Positions 37,040 to 45,948 are shown, counted from the stretch's first letter. The stretch is 64,000 nt of DNA from DASQFI01 sp963780895 (GCA_963780895.1 CAWAEG010000006.1:248001-312000); one strand, 5' to 3'. Notes: generated by a model not told the origin, from the sequence alone. Numbers and translations are program-made.

Positions 37040-37388
37040 AAAGACCTCGGGGTTTGTGTCCTGGCTCTTCGGGGTCTTTCGTCTATCAAGTTGGGTGCCA
37101 GATCCAGCCGATCGGGCCCGCCGTCGCACCCGCGGCCGTAACACGCGATCTGGCACGTGTTTTCCTTCTCCTCAGCCTCTGCGTGCAAGGCCCGGCCGGA
37201 ACCAGCCATAATTCCCAGTTCCGGGACTTGCCTGTCGCGAGAGCGATAGCGAGCCATTGTTTGTCGATGCCTCTTTTTTCAGTGCTCGCGGGGCCCCACC
37301 CCCGCTCGCGCGCGCTGCGGCGCTCGGAGACTCGCTCTCCTCGCGCGGGCCGCGGGCGCCTGACTGTGATTAGCCCACCCACCCCCTG
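37040..37388. promoter_or_regulatory. Divergent regulatory region between two receiver-domain genes
   Basis: About 350 bases without a gene. TGCCAGATC and GATCTGGCA form a 9-bp inverted repeat around a 43-base gap (within 37096-37156). TGGCACG at 37151-37157 is a perfect -24 half of a sigma-54 promoter, but the -12 position reads TTCC rather than TTGC, so I do not call it. A GC-rich, low-complexity stretch precedes the start at 37389. Confidence 0.35.
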
Positions 37389-38750
37389 ATGTCCGTACCG
37401 CTGGGACGTGTCCTCATCGCCGACGACCAGGTCAACATCCTCGACGCCCTGAAGCTCCTGCTGGGCGGCGAAGGCTATGAAGTCGCGACCGCCGCCTCGC
37501 CGGCCGAGCTGATCACCGAGCTCGAGCGGTCGGACTTCGATGTCGCGCTGATCGATCTCAATTACACACGCGACACCACGTCCGGACAGGAAGGGTTCGA
37601 GCTGCTCGACCGGATGAAGGGGATCGATCCGACCCTGCCCGTGCTCGTGATGACCGGCTGGAGCAGCGTCTCGGGCGCGGTCGAGGCGATGCGGCGCGGC
37701 GCGCGCGACTACATCGAAAAACCGTGGGATGACGACAAGCTCGTGGCGGCGGTGCAGACACAGCTCGAACTGCGGCGCGCGCTCCGCCGCAGCCGGCGTC
37801 TGCAGGAAGAGAACACGCGCCTGCAGCGGCGCGACCTCCCGACGTTCATCGCCGAGGCGCCCGCCATGAAGGCCGTGCGCGAGACGATCGAGCGCGTGGC
37901 GGCGTCCGACGCGTCGGTCCTGATCACGGGCGAACACGGGACCGGAAAAGAGGTCGTGGCGAGCCTGCTGCACCGGCTCTCAGCGCGCGCGAACCGGCCG
38001 ATCGTGACGATGAACGCCGGCGGGCTCTCGGAAGGCGTCGCCGAGTCCGAGCTCTTCGGTCACGTGAAGGGCGCCTTCACCGACGCGCGGACGGATCGAA
38101 TCGGCTGTTTCGAGCTGGCCGACGAAGGGACGCTGTTCCTCGACGAGATCGCCAACATGCCGATCCGTCTTCAGCCGAAGCTGCTCCGCGTGCTGCAGAC
38201 GGGCGAGGTGCAGAAGGTCGGATCGTCGCGTGTCATTTTCGTCAACGTCCGCGTGATCTCCGCGACCAACGCGGATTTGTCGGCGGAGATCGCCACGGGA
38301 CGGTTCCGCGAGGATCTGCTGTACCGGCTGAACACCGTCGTCATTCACCTGCCCGGGCTGCGGGAGCGGCGCGAGGACATCTTCCCGCTCGCCGAGCATT
38401 ACCTCGCGCGGTTTGGAGAGCGATACCGGCGGCCGCTGGAAGGGTTCGATCGGTCGGCGCGGCAGTCGCTCGAGTCGCATCTCTGGCCCGGCAACGTCCG
38501 CGAGCTCGGTCACGCGATCGAGCGCGCGGTCCTGATGGCCAAAGGCCGGGACATCACCGCGGTGGATCTCGGATTGCAGGCGCCCGTGGGGGCCCAGCCC
38601 GCCTCGGAGGAGCTGTCGCTCGACCAGGCGGAAAAGATCTTCATCCAGAAAGTGCTCGCGCGCCACGGCGGTGACGTGCGCAAGGCGGCCGATCAGCTGG
38701 GGATGAGCCGGAGCGCCCTCTACCGGCGGCTGCAACACTTCGGACTGTGA
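37389..38750 (+). CDS. NtrC-family sigma-54-dependent response regulator
   Basis: 453 residues. Receiver domain with Asp56 (VALIDLNYTRDTTSG) and Lys in YIEKPWDD; AAA+ domain with Walker A TGEHGTGKEVV, the sigma-54 contact loop as GAFTDA (the family norm is GAFTGA), Walker B GTLFLDEI and the arginine finger region FREDLLYRL; C-terminal Fis-type helix-turn-helix (GGDVRKAADQLGMSRSALYRRLQHFGL). It likely acts with the kinase that follows. It could drive the sigma-54 promoters seen at the PEP-CTERM genes, but nothing in the sequence ties them together. Confidence 0.93.
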   Translation: MSVPLGRVLIADDQVNILDALKLLLGGEGYEVATAASPAELITELERSDFDVALIDLNYTRDTTSGQEGFELLDRMKGIDPTLPVLVMTGWSSVSGAVEAMRRGARDYIEKPWDDDKLVAAVQTQLELRRALRRSRRLQEENTRLQRRDLPTFIAEAPAMKAVRETIERVAASDASVLITGEHGTGKEVVASLLHRLSARANRPIVTMNAGGLSEGVAESELFGHVKGAFTDARTDRIGCFELADEGTLFLDEIANMPIRLQPKLLRVLQTGEVQKVGSSRVIFVNVRVISATNADLSAEIATGRFREDLLYRLNTVVIHLPGLRERREDIFPLAEHYLARFGERYRRPLEGFDRSARQSLESHLWPGNVRELGHAIERAVLMAKGRDITAVDLGLQAPVGAQPASEELSLDQAEKIFIQKVLARHGGDVRKAADQLGMSRSALYRRLQHFGL

Positions 38751-38979
38751 CCGCTCGTCAAAGCAGACGCCCGGCCGGAAGCAGAAACAATGCAAAAGGC
38801 TGAAGGCAAAAACGGGAGCCGCTCGTCTAAAGTGCGGAACGGAATCGTGCGCGTCATCGTTCCTGCGAGTCGAATGCATCTCCCGCGTCGGAGTCGAATC
38901 GGGGCTGGCCATCCCATTTCCGGCGGCTCTTGCCTGTCGATTCTTGCCGTTCGCCTTCCGCCATCCGCCGTTCGTCCCC

Positions 38980-40329
38980 GTGGCTGACCGGCTGTCCCAC
39001 CGTCGTGGTGCGCCTCGCGCTCGAAATCTCGAGCTCATGCTCACGGCGCTCGTACTGGGCGGTGGCCTCCCGGCGGTCGCCATCGCGGTCTATTTTTTGT
39101 TCGCGTATACCACCACCGACGAAGTGCGGTGGACCCTGCTCGTCGTCGTCCTGCTGGTCTGGATGGGCGCGGCATCGGCGGCCCGGCAGGTCGCGGTCCG
39201 TTCGCTCAACCTCATCGCCAACCTGCTGGGCGCTCTGCGGGAGGGCGACTATTCGATTCGGGGCCTGAGCGCGCGCAGCGGCAGCTCGATGGCGATGGTC
39301 ATGCGGGAGGTCAACGACCTCGGGTCGACGCTGCAGCGCCAGCGCACCGAAGCGGTGGAGTCGGCGGCACTCCTGACCCACGTGATGGAGGAGATCGGCG
39401 TCGCGGTCTTCGCGTTCGACCCGACCAACCAGCTGCTGCTCGTCAACCGCACGGGTGAAGGGTTGATGGGGAAGCCCGGCGACGAACTGATCGGCTCGCC
39501 GGCGTCCGACCTCGGATTCGACGAATACCTCACCGGCGAGCCCCGGCGGCTGATCGATCGGCCGTTCGGCGGCAAACGCGGGCGGTACGAAGTCAGGCGG
39601 ACCGTCTTCTACCGTGACGGGCGCCCGCATCACCTCGTCGTGCTTGCGGACTTGAGCCAGGCGCTGCGCGAACAGGAGCAGGCGGCGTGGCAGCGGATCG
39701 TGCGCGTGCTCTCGCACGAGATCAACAACTCGCTCACGCCCATCAAGTCCATCGCCCATTCGCTCCGGCGCATCGTCGATCGCGCGAGCGGATTTCAGCG
39801 GAGCGACGAGGTCCAGCAGGGCCTGTCGCTCATCGAGGAGCGGTCCGGGGCGCTCGGACGCTTCCTGCGATCGTACGCGCAGCTCGCGCGCCTGCCGAAG
39901 CCGAATCCGAGACAGGTGAAGGTGCCGGAACTCATCGCGCGCATCGCCGATCTCGAAAAGCGCCTGCCCGTGGCCGTGCAGCCCTCGCCCGAGGTGCGGC
40001 TCACCGCCGATTCGGATCAGATCGAGCAGCTCTTGATCAATGTCGTCCGGAATGCGGTGGACGCGTCACTCGAGACCGGCGGCATGGTTGCGATCGGCTG
40101 GAAGCGGCATGGCGACTGGTTCGAGCTCAACGTGGACGACGAAGGCAAGGGTCTCCCGGACACCTCGAACCTCTTCGTGCCGTTCTTCACGACCAAGCCC
40201 AGCGGATCCGGCATCGGCCTCGCGCTCAGCCGTCAGATTGCCGAGGCGCACGGCGGAACAATCTCGCTCGAGAACCGGCAGCCCGGCCCGGGTTGCCGGG
40301 CGACGCTGCGCCTGCCGATCGGGGCTTGA
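38980..40329 (+). CDS. NtrY-like membrane sensor histidine kinase
   Basis: About 449 residues from a GTG (MADRLSHRRG); the frame opens at 38944 with a TTG. Two membrane spans (ALVLGGGLPAVAIAVYFLFAY and WTLLVVVLLVWMGAA), a HAMP-like linker (LLGALREGDYSIRG), a PAS domain (residues about 110-215), the H-box LSHEINNSLTPIKSI, and an ATPase domain with N-box LINVVRNAVDAS, G1 VDDEGKGLPD and G2 SGSGIGLALSRQIAEAHGG. It lies 229 bases after the regulator gene on the same strand. The ligand is unknown. Confidence 0.9.
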   Translation: MADRLSHRRGAPRARNLELMLTALVLGGGLPAVAIAVYFLFAYTTTDEVRWTLLVVVLLVWMGAASAARQVAVRSLNLIANLLGALREGDYSIRGLSARSGSSMAMVMREVNDLGSTLQRQRTEAVESAALLTHVMEEIGVAVFAFDPTNQLLLVNRTGEGLMGKPGDELIGSPASDLGFDEYLTGEPRRLIDRPFGGKRGRYEVRRTVFYRDGRPHHLVVLADLSQALREQEQAAWQRIVRVLSHEINNSLTPIKSIAHSLRRIVDRASGFQRSDEVQQGLSLIEERSGALGRFLRSYAQLARLPKPNPRQVKVPELIARIADLEKRLPVAVQPSPEVRLTADSDQIEQLLINVVRNAVDASLETGGMVAIGWKRHGDWFELNVDDEGKGLPDTSNLFVPFFTTKPSGSGIGLALSRQIAEAHGGTISLENRQPGPGCRATLRLPIGA

Positions 40330-40340
40330 GCGAAGATTAG

Positions 40341-40529
40341 AGCGGGTCTGGAAAGCTGCTGTCGGTACGACGGGTACGGCGGGTCCGAGGAATCTGATTC
40401 TTGTCATCTTCTTCAATACGCGTTCTGACGCGCGTGTTTGCGCCAAAATAAGAAGAAGATGGCGGGCGTCAGAAGGTTCCTTGGACCCGCCGTACCTGTC
40501 GTACCGACAAGAGCTCTTCAGACCCCGCT
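40341..40529. repeat. Foldback element between kinase and symporter 3' ends
   Basis: Arms from 40341 (AGCGGGTCTG) and ending at 40529 (CAGACCCCGCT) are inverted repeats of about 70-80 bp with scattered mismatches. Shared words include GTCGGTACGAC, GGTACGGCGGGTCC and CATCTTCTT. A small inner hairpin ACGCG...CGCGT lies near 40418-40435. It fills the convergent gap and overlaps the last codons of the symporter gene. Confidence 0.8.
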
Positions 40530-41942
40530 CTTGGGAAGCGTTTTCCACGCCGCCAGCGCAACCGCGCACGTCACCGCGGCGCCGATACACGCGTACCACG
40601 TCCAGGCGACCGCGCCCGTCCACCAGAGGACGGCGAGGACGACGATGCCGGCCGACATGCCGGCCATCATCGCCCGAGCGTCGACGCGCGTCGTCAAGAC
40701 GCCCATGAGGAATGCGCCGAGCACGGGTCCCGTCGCGAGCGAGAGCACCAGCAGCCCGGCATCGAGGACGGATCGATCCATGCCCTGTGCGGCGAGCGCC
40801 ACGCCAATCTGCAACACGCCCCACACGATCGTCGACAGGCGCGAGACGCGCATGAGCGTAGTCTCGTCGGCGTCCGGCCGGACGTATTGACGGTAGAAAT
40901 CGTTGACGGTCGTCGCGGCCATCGCGTTCAAAGAGGGCGACAGCGCGGCGGCGACGATCGCGGCGACGATGAAGCCGGCGACTCCCCCCGAGAGCGACGT
41001 CACGACGAATCGCGGCAGGATTTCGTCCGGACGTCCGAGCGGCGGCAGCGGCGCGTGCTGGTAGTAGGCGAAGAGCATGACGCCGATGATGAGGAAGAGC
41101 ACGAACTGCGCGAAGACGACGACGCCGCTCAGTACGAGTCCAAGCGACGCGTCGCGCGGTGACCGCGCCGAGAGGAGCCGCTGAACGAGGTACTGGTCGG
41201 TGCCGTGTGTGGCCAGCGTCAGCGTGGCGCCCCCCAGCAGGCCGGCCCACAGGGTGTACGTGACCTTCGGATCGGTGGACCAGTTCAGGACGACGAACCT
41301 GCCGGCCGATTCGCCCGCGCGGACCACTTCGTCCCAGCCGCCCGGGATGCGGCCGAGGAGCGCGAGGAAAACCGCGATGGCCCCGGCGAGATACACGAAC
41401 ATCTGGACCACGTCCGTCCAGATCACGGCCGAGACGCCACCGCGCGCGGTGTACACGATCATCGCCGTGCCCAGGACCAACACGGTCCAGCTGACCGGGA
41501 CCCCGGTCACCACGGCGATCACGAGGGCCGTCGCGAACAGCCGGACACCGTCGGCGAGGGTCCGCGTGACGAGAAAAATCCCGGCGGCGAGCGTCTTGAC
41601 CGGCGATCCGAAGCGGCGTTGCAGCAGCTCGTACGACGTGAACAGATCGCCGCGAAAATACGCCGGCACGAAGAGCAGGCTGATGATGACCCGGCCGATG
41701 ACGTAGCCCATTGCCAATTGCAGGAAGGTCATGTTCCCGGCGAACGCGGACGCCGGAACGCCGATGAACGACAGCGTGCTCGTTTCGGTCGCGACGATGG
41801 TGAAGCAGACCGCCCACCAGGGGATGGAACGACCTGTCAGAAAGTAGTCGCGCGTGGTCTTCTGAAACCGGGCAAACCACGATCCGAACGCGGTGATCGC
41901 GGCCAGATAGCCGGCGATCACCACGTAGTCGAGGACGGACAT
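40518..41942 (-). CDS. Sodium:solute symporter (SSS family)
   Basis: 474 residues, about 13 membrane spans. Family features are DYVVIAGYLAAITAFGSWFARFQKTTRDYFLTGRSIPWW at the N-terminus, VATETSTLSFIGVPASAF (helix 1/2 sodium site region), and the SSS signature segment FQ-like GGVSAVIWTDVVQMFVYLAG. The C-terminus is AAWKTLPKSGV. The ATG sits immediately next to the end of the RAYT element (41943), so neither a native Shine-Dalgarno nor promoter remains directly upstream. The solute is unknown (sugars, amino acids and carboxylates are all possible). Confidence 0.9.
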   Translation of the reverse strand: MSVLDYVVIAGYLAAITAFGSWFARFQKTTRDYFLTGRSIPWWAVCFTIVATETSTLSFIGVPASAFAGNMTFLQLAMGYVIGRVIISLLFVPAYFRGDLFTSYELLQRRFGSPVKTLAAGIFLVTRTLADGVRLFATALVIAVVTGVPVSWTVLVLGTAMIVYTARGGVSAVIWTDVVQMFVYLAGAIAVFLALLGRIPGGWDEVVRAGESAGRFVVLNWSTDPKVTYTLWAGLLGGATLTLATHGTDQYLVQRLLSARSPRDASLGLVLSGVVVFAQFVLFLIIGVMLFAYYQHAPLPPLGRPDEILPRFVVTSLSGGVAGFIVAAIVAAALSPSLNAMAATTVNDFYRQYVRPDADETTLMRVSRLSTIVWGVLQIGVALAAQGMDRSVLDAGLLVLSLATGPVLGAFLMGVLTTRVDARAMMAGMSAGIVVLAVLWWTGAVAWTWYACIGAAVTCAVALAAWKTLPKSGV

Positions 41943-42694
41943 CGGGGACGGGTTAGTTTTCCACAGAAACCGACGTTCAGGGGACAGGTGAGACCAGGTT
42001 CGGTGGCAGTGTCGTCGGCTCGGTGTCGAGGAACCGGTCCATCGCGACCAACTCCGATGACGCAAGTGGAGTGTTCACGTGATCGACCCATGTCGGACTC
42101 TCAAGAAAAGGCGCCGTCAACACCAGCAACCGGCGCTTGCGTCGCCCGCGATCAGTCAGGCTCGACCAGGGCCACTCCTCGGCACGCCGCACCAAGCCCG
42201 CTTTGAGTGGGTTGCGCTCGACGTAGCGGCAGACTCGGATCAATGAGCCATCGGCCTCGATCGGGACCGACAGAAAGCGTCCCTTGTAGACCGGACCCAG
42301 ACCGACCGTACCACGCATTCGGTGCCATCTTCGCGCGTGAGTAGTGGAGAGCCAGTGCATGAAACGGGAGAGCTCGCGAATCTGATCGGTTCGAAGCACG
42401 AGGTGCCAATGGTTTGGCATGACGCAGTACGTCAGTAACTCGACGTCGTGACGCGTTAGAGCTTCGCGAAGCACGCGGATGAACCCGACGTACTCGCGCG
42501 GCCGGCTGAAAAGAGTCGTACTGCGAGAACTGCGATTCATGACGTGATGGAACGTTGCAGGAACTGCACTTCTCGGGCGTCTGGGCATGGTGCTGGCTGA
42601 TCTCAGCAACGCGAATGCCAGATCGCGGGCGACTCTAACCTGGTCTCACCTGTCCCCGATTGTCCGCAAACTGTGGAAATCTAACCCGTCCCCG
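41943..42694. mobile_element. RAYT transposase element with 58-bp terminal inverted repeats
   Basis: The ends at 41943-42000 and 42637-42694 are inverted repeats of equal length. The outer 14 bases (CGGGGACGGGTTAG), the next TTTCCACAG, and the inner GGACAGGTGAGACCAGGTT are identical; only a block of about 13 bases between them differs. The interior holds one Y1 transposase gene. The right end supplies the stop codon of the RND adaptor gene, and the left end touches the symporter start codon. Confidence 0.88.
41977..42588 (-). CDS. REP-associated tyrosine transposase (RAYT, Y1/HUH family)
   Basis: 203 residues from the ATG in MPRRPRSAVPATFHHVMNRSSRS. HUH nuclease features: the opening strand PATFHHVMNR, the HWHL metal site in VMPNHWHLVLRTDQIRELSRFMHWLSTTHARRWH, KGRFLSVPIEADGSLIRVCRYVERNPLKAGLV with the catalytic Tyr. 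The last residues (PPNLVSPVP) are encoded by the left inverted repeat. Such enzymes cut single-stranded DNA at REP hairpins and are thought to spread them. Confidence 0.92.
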   Translation of the reverse strand: MPRRPRSAVPATFHHVMNRSSRSTTLFSRPREYVGFIRVLREALTRHDVELLTYCVMPNHWHLVLRTDQIRELSRFMHWLSTTHARRWHRMRGTVGLGPVYKGRFLSVPIEADGSLIRVCRYVERNPLKAGLVRRAEEWPWSSLTDRGRRKRRLLVLTAPFLESPTWVDHVNTPLASSELVAMDRFLDTEPTTLPPNLVSPVP

Positions 42695-43772
42695 TTATTT
42701 TTATCGCCGCGCCGTCGGAGATCGTGTCCAGACCGCCGACGATCACCAGCTCGCCGGGGTTCACGCCCGACACGACGTGCGTCAGGCCGCGCGCCTGCAG
42801 GCCGACCTGGACGTCGCGGCGATGCGCACGGCTGTCGCTGCCCGCGATCATCACGTACGTGACCTGATCGTCCTTGAGCACCGCTCCCGTTGGGACGACG
42901 AGCACTTGTGGGCGTTCGTCGAGGATGATCTCCACCTGTACGGGGCTGTCGAGCGGAAGCACGAGTGGGCCAACCGGCGCGAGCCGAACCTCGATCTTGG
43001 GTGGTCCGCCCTCGACCGGCGCCGGCCGGACAACGACCGTCGCAGGCTCGGGGGAACCGAGCCCCGTCTGAATCAGGCCCGCCTGGCCGGGCACGAGCCG
43101 CCCGAGCTGCGCGGGCGTGACCTCAATGGCGATTTGGATGCGTGTGGGATCGATCGCGCGGAGCACAGGATCCTGGCTTCCGCCCGCGACCAGATCGCCC
43201 TCGTTGTGCCAGCGCTTCGAGACGATGCCTGGGAAGCGCGCCCGGACGATCGCGCGCTCTTGCAGCAGCCTCGCGCTCTCCATCTGCGTCCTGGCCTGGT
43301 TCAGCGCGGCTTCCGCCGCAAGCAGTGTCGTCTTGCTTGCCTCGTACGCATTTCGCGCGATGATGCCCTGGCCATGGAGCGCCGCCAGGCGGGCTTCTTC
43401 GGTTTTGGCGGCCGCCGCGCGTGCCGTCGCGTCGTTCAACTCGCGCTCACGCGCGGCGACCTCGCTGGTGATGGACGAGATCTCGAAGCGCGCGAGGAGA
43501 TCGCCCGCCTCGAACTTCTCGCCCTCCGCTTTCGGGAGCTCCACGATGCGCGCGGCCTCCGGGGCGAAGACCAGTAGATCGGCGGCACCGGCCGGAACCA
43601 CGATCCCCGGCAGCGTGAGGGTGTCACGCAGCGTCTGCACTGTGGCCTGCTGCACAGTGACGGACGCGGGCGCCGCGGTCGTGGCCGTGGAGGCTTCGCG
43701 CCGGCTGCATCCGGAGAGCGCGACGACGACCCACAACGCGGACACCAGGCTCGTGCACCGCATGATTCGCAT
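42681..43772 (-). CDS. RND-type periplasmic adaptor (HlyD/AcrA family) lipoprotein
   Basis: 363 residues. Lipoprotein signal with lipobox LSGC (SALWVVVALSGCSRRE). Biotinyl-lipoyl half (GAADLLVFAPEAARIVELPKAEGEKFEAGDLLARFE), a coiled-coil hairpin (residues about 100-175), the second lipoyl half (ARFPGIVSKRWHNEGDLVAGGSQDPVLRAID), then beta-barrel and membrane-proximal domains (LVVPTGAVLKDDQVTYVMIAG). The last residues TGTG and the stop come from the RAYT repeat. The pump gene expected downstream is absent. Two in-frame ATGs (43772, 43763) are possible. Confidence 0.85.
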   Translation of the reverse strand: MRIMRCTSLVSALWVVVALSGCSRREASTATTAAPASVTVQQATVQTLRDTLTLPGIVVPAGAADLLVFAPEAARIVELPKAEGEKFEAGDLLARFEISSITSEVAARERELNDATARAAAAKTEEARLAALHGQGIIARNAYEASKTTLLAAEAALNQARTQMESARLLQERAIVRARFPGIVSKRWHNEGDLVAGGSQDPVLRAIDPTRIQIAIEVTPAQLGRLVPGQAGLIQTGLGSPEPATVVVRPAPVEGGPPKIEVRLAPVGPLVLPLDSPVQVEIILDERPQVLVVPTGAVLKDDQVTYVMIAGSDSRAHRRDVQVGLQARGLTHVVSGVNPGELVIVGGLDTISDGAAIKITGTG

Positions 43773-43824
43773 TGTAAAGCCAGCGGCATAGTTCGTGCTT
43801 TCTCCAGCATGGAGGGGCAATACC

Positions 43825-44799
43825 GTGGTTCGATCGGCGCTCAGAAGTCTGTCATCCGTTGCCATTTGTGTGGCGAGCGTGACTGCTGTCACGGCCTGGA
43901 GCGACGCGCCACGCGGTGCGGCACCTCAGTCGCAAAAATCGACGGCGCAGCCGGCCGGTGACCCTACGCTCGAAATCCAGATCCTGCTCGACCGAGCCGG
44001 ATTCTCGCCCGGCGAGATCGACGGACGAAGCGGCGCGAATACGTCACGGGCCATCACGGCATTCGAGACCGCGCGCCGGATTCAGGCGGGCGATCAGGCC
44101 GCGCTCCTCGAGGCTCTCGGCCGAGGCACGTTCGACGTGCTCGTGCCGTACACGATCACGGCGGAAGACGCGGGCGGTCCGTTCACACCGTCGATTCCGA
44201 AAGACCTGATGGAGCAGTCGAAGCTGCCCGCGCTCAATTTTACGAGCGTGATCGAGGCGCTCGGCGAAGCGTTCCATGCGTCGCCGGCCTTGTTGCGGCG
44301 TCTCAATCCCAACGCGCGTTTCGTCGAAGGTGAAACGATCCAGGTGCCGAACGTCGCCGGCGGCGGGACGGCCGCGACGCCGCCCGCCGACACGCGAGTG
44401 GTGATCTCGAAAGAGGCTTCCGTTGCGACCGTCTATGACGGCACGGGCAACGTCATCTTCCACGCACCCGTGACGAGCGGGAGCGAGCGCGACCCGTTGC
44501 CGATCGGCACGTGGGCCGTCACCGCCGTCATCAAGAATCCGCCGTTCAACTACAACCCGGATCTCTTCTGGGATGCCGACCCTTCGCACGCCAAGGCCAA
44601 GATTCCAGCCGGACCCAACGGGCCGGTTGGCATGGTGTGGATCGACATCTCGAAGGAACATTACGGCCTGCACGGCACTCCGGAACCTGGACGAATCGGC
44701 TACACGTCATCACACGGGTGCGTCCGGCTGACCAATTGGGACGCGGCGCGGCTTGCGGCGCTCGTCAAGAAAGGTACGCCGGTCGTCTTCGAACAATGA
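43825..44799 (+). CDS. L,D-transpeptidase (YkuD) with peptidoglycan-binding domain
   Basis: 324 residues from a GTG with GGAGGGG eight bases upstream. Signal peptide (LSSVAICVASVTAVTAWSDA), a PG_binding_1 domain (LEIQILLDRAGFSPGEIDGRSGANTSRAITAFE), a LysM-like spacer (LLRRLNPNARFVEGETIQVPN), and a YkuD domain with HYGLHGTPEPGRIGYTSSHGCVRLTNWD containing the catalytic Cys. It probably forms 3-3 cross-links or attaches proteins to peptidoglycan. Its stop overlaps the M23 gene start by four bases. Confidence 0.93.
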   Translation: MVRSALRSLSSVAICVASVTAVTAWSDAPRGAAPQSQKSTAQPAGDPTLEIQILLDRAGFSPGEIDGRSGANTSRAITAFETARRIQAGDQAALLEALGRGTFDVLVPYTITAEDAGGPFTPSIPKDLMEQSKLPALNFTSVIEALGEAFHASPALLRRLNPNARFVEGETIQVPNVAGGGTAATPPADTRVVISKEASVATVYDGTGNVIFHAPVTSGSERDPLPIGTWAVTAVIKNPPFNYNPDLFWDADPSHAKAKIPAGPNGPVGMVWIDISKEHYGLHGTPEPGRIGYTSSHGCVRLTNWDAARLAALVKKGTPVVFEQ

Positions 44800-45515
44800 A
44801 GAAACGAGCCGGACGCGCGTTCGGCCCGATCCTGGTGGGATCGATCGGCTTTCTGGCCGGCGCCCTGTTCACCGGGATCGTGTTGACCGGGCCGGGTACG
44901 TCAGCCCGGGCGGGCGACGACTGCGGCGAGGCGGCGCTCGCGCGCAACCCTGACCGGATCGATCGTCCCGCCTTTCCCGCCCTTCCTGCAGTGCCGCAGC
45001 CGTCGCGGCAGGCGCCGGCCTCTGAGTCCGTCCTGCCTCGCATCGGCGCGGATCCGATGGCCGACCTGCGCAGCCGGCAGTTGACCATCCCCGTCCGCGG
45101 TGTCGAGGCCGACGATCTGCGCTCGTCGTTCTCGGAAAAACGAGGCACGACGCGCGTCCACGAAGCGATCGACATTCTGGCGCCGCGTCACACGCCGGTG
45201 ATTGCCGTCGAAGACGGCACGATCGCCCGGTTGTTCGCGAGCCAGGCGGGAGGCACGACGATCTATCAGTTCGATCCGAAAGCGACCTACGTGTACTACT
45301 ACGCGCATCTGCAGCGCTATGCGCCTGGCCTCGAGGAAGGCGCGCGCGTCAGGCGTGGAGACGTCATCGGGTACGTCGGCACCACCGGAAATGCTCCGGA
45401 AGACACGCCGCACCTGCACTTCGCGATTTTCAAAATGACCGACAAGAAACAGTGGTGGGACGGGACCGCCATTGACCCATTCGGCATCCTTGGAGGATCG
45501 GAGAAGCGACCATGA
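44796..45515 (+). CDS. M23 family metallopeptidase (LytM-type)
   Basis: 239 residues. An N-terminal membrane anchor (FGPILVGSIGFLAGALFTGIVLTG), a Pro-rich linker, then the M23 domain with zinc ligands in TTRVHEAIDILAPRHTPV and TPHLHFAIF. Peptidoglycan endopeptidase or an adaptor for one. It is translationally coupled at both ends (ATGA overlaps) to the LD-transpeptidase and the small lipoprotein, so the three genes form a cell-wall operon. Confidence 0.93.
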   Translation: MKKRAGRAFGPILVGSIGFLAGALFTGIVLTGPGTSARAGDDCGEAALARNPDRIDRPAFPALPAVPQPSRQAPASESVLPRIGADPMADLRSRQLTIPVRGVEADDLRSSFSEKRGTTRVHEAIDILAPRHTPVIAVEDGTIARLFASQAGGTTIYQFDPKATYVYYYAHLQRYAPGLEEGARVRRGDVIGYVGTTGNAPEDTPHLHFAIFKMTDKKQWWDGTAIDPFGILGGSEKRP

Positions 45516-45883
45516 GCCATCATTTGAGAAGCGTCCTGATCGGGTGCCTGGCCGTCGCGTGCCTGTCGACCGCATGCGCGTCCACATCGATCAACCGGAT
45601 CCTGAGCGATCCGTCACGCTACCGGAACGACGAAGTCACGATCAGCGGGTCGGTGACCGAAAGCGTGAGCATCGTCGATCGCGGCGCGTATCGCATCGAC
45701 GACCGCAGCGGGCAGCTCTGGGTCGTTTCGACCCAGGGCGTACCGAGAAAAGGTGCGCGCGTTACCGTGAAGGGGACGATTCGCGACGCGTTCGACCTCG
45801 GCAACCTGGGCGGCCGGCTCAACCTTCCGCCGGCAGTGGCGTCAGGGCTCGTGATGGTGGAGACCTCTCACCGGGCGAGATAG
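45512..45883 (+). CDS. Small lipoprotein with OB-fold-like domain
   Basis: 123 residues. Lipobox in ACLSTACAS. The mature part (SINRILSDPSRYRNDEVTISGSVTESVSIVDRGAYRIDDRSGQLWVVS...GARVTVKGTIRDAF) resembles the BOF/OB-fold periplasmic proteins seen with tRNA_anti-like domains. It is the last gene of the cell-wall operon; its role is unknown. Confidence 0.8.
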   Translation: MSHHLRSVLIGCLAVACLSTACASTSINRILSDPSRYRNDEVTISGSVTESVSIVDRGAYRIDDRSGQLWVVSTQGVPRKGARVTVKGTIRDAFDLGNLGGRLNLPPAVASGLVMVETSHRAR

Positions 45884-45904
45884 CCGGCCGCAAACGACGC
45901 GGCC

Positions 45905-45948
45905 GGAACTTCGAACTGAGAACTTCGAACTTCGAACTTTCGGAACAG
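45905..45948. repeat. GAACTTCGAA-type short repeats
   Basis: Four imperfect copies of GAACTTCGAACT follow the lipoprotein gene. No ORF or terminator is evident between here and the foldback element. Confidence 0.5.

Noticed and set aside
37151..37165. Possible sigma-54 promoter (perfect TGGCACG)
   Set aside because: The -12 position reads TTCC instead of TTGC; the invariant GC is missing.
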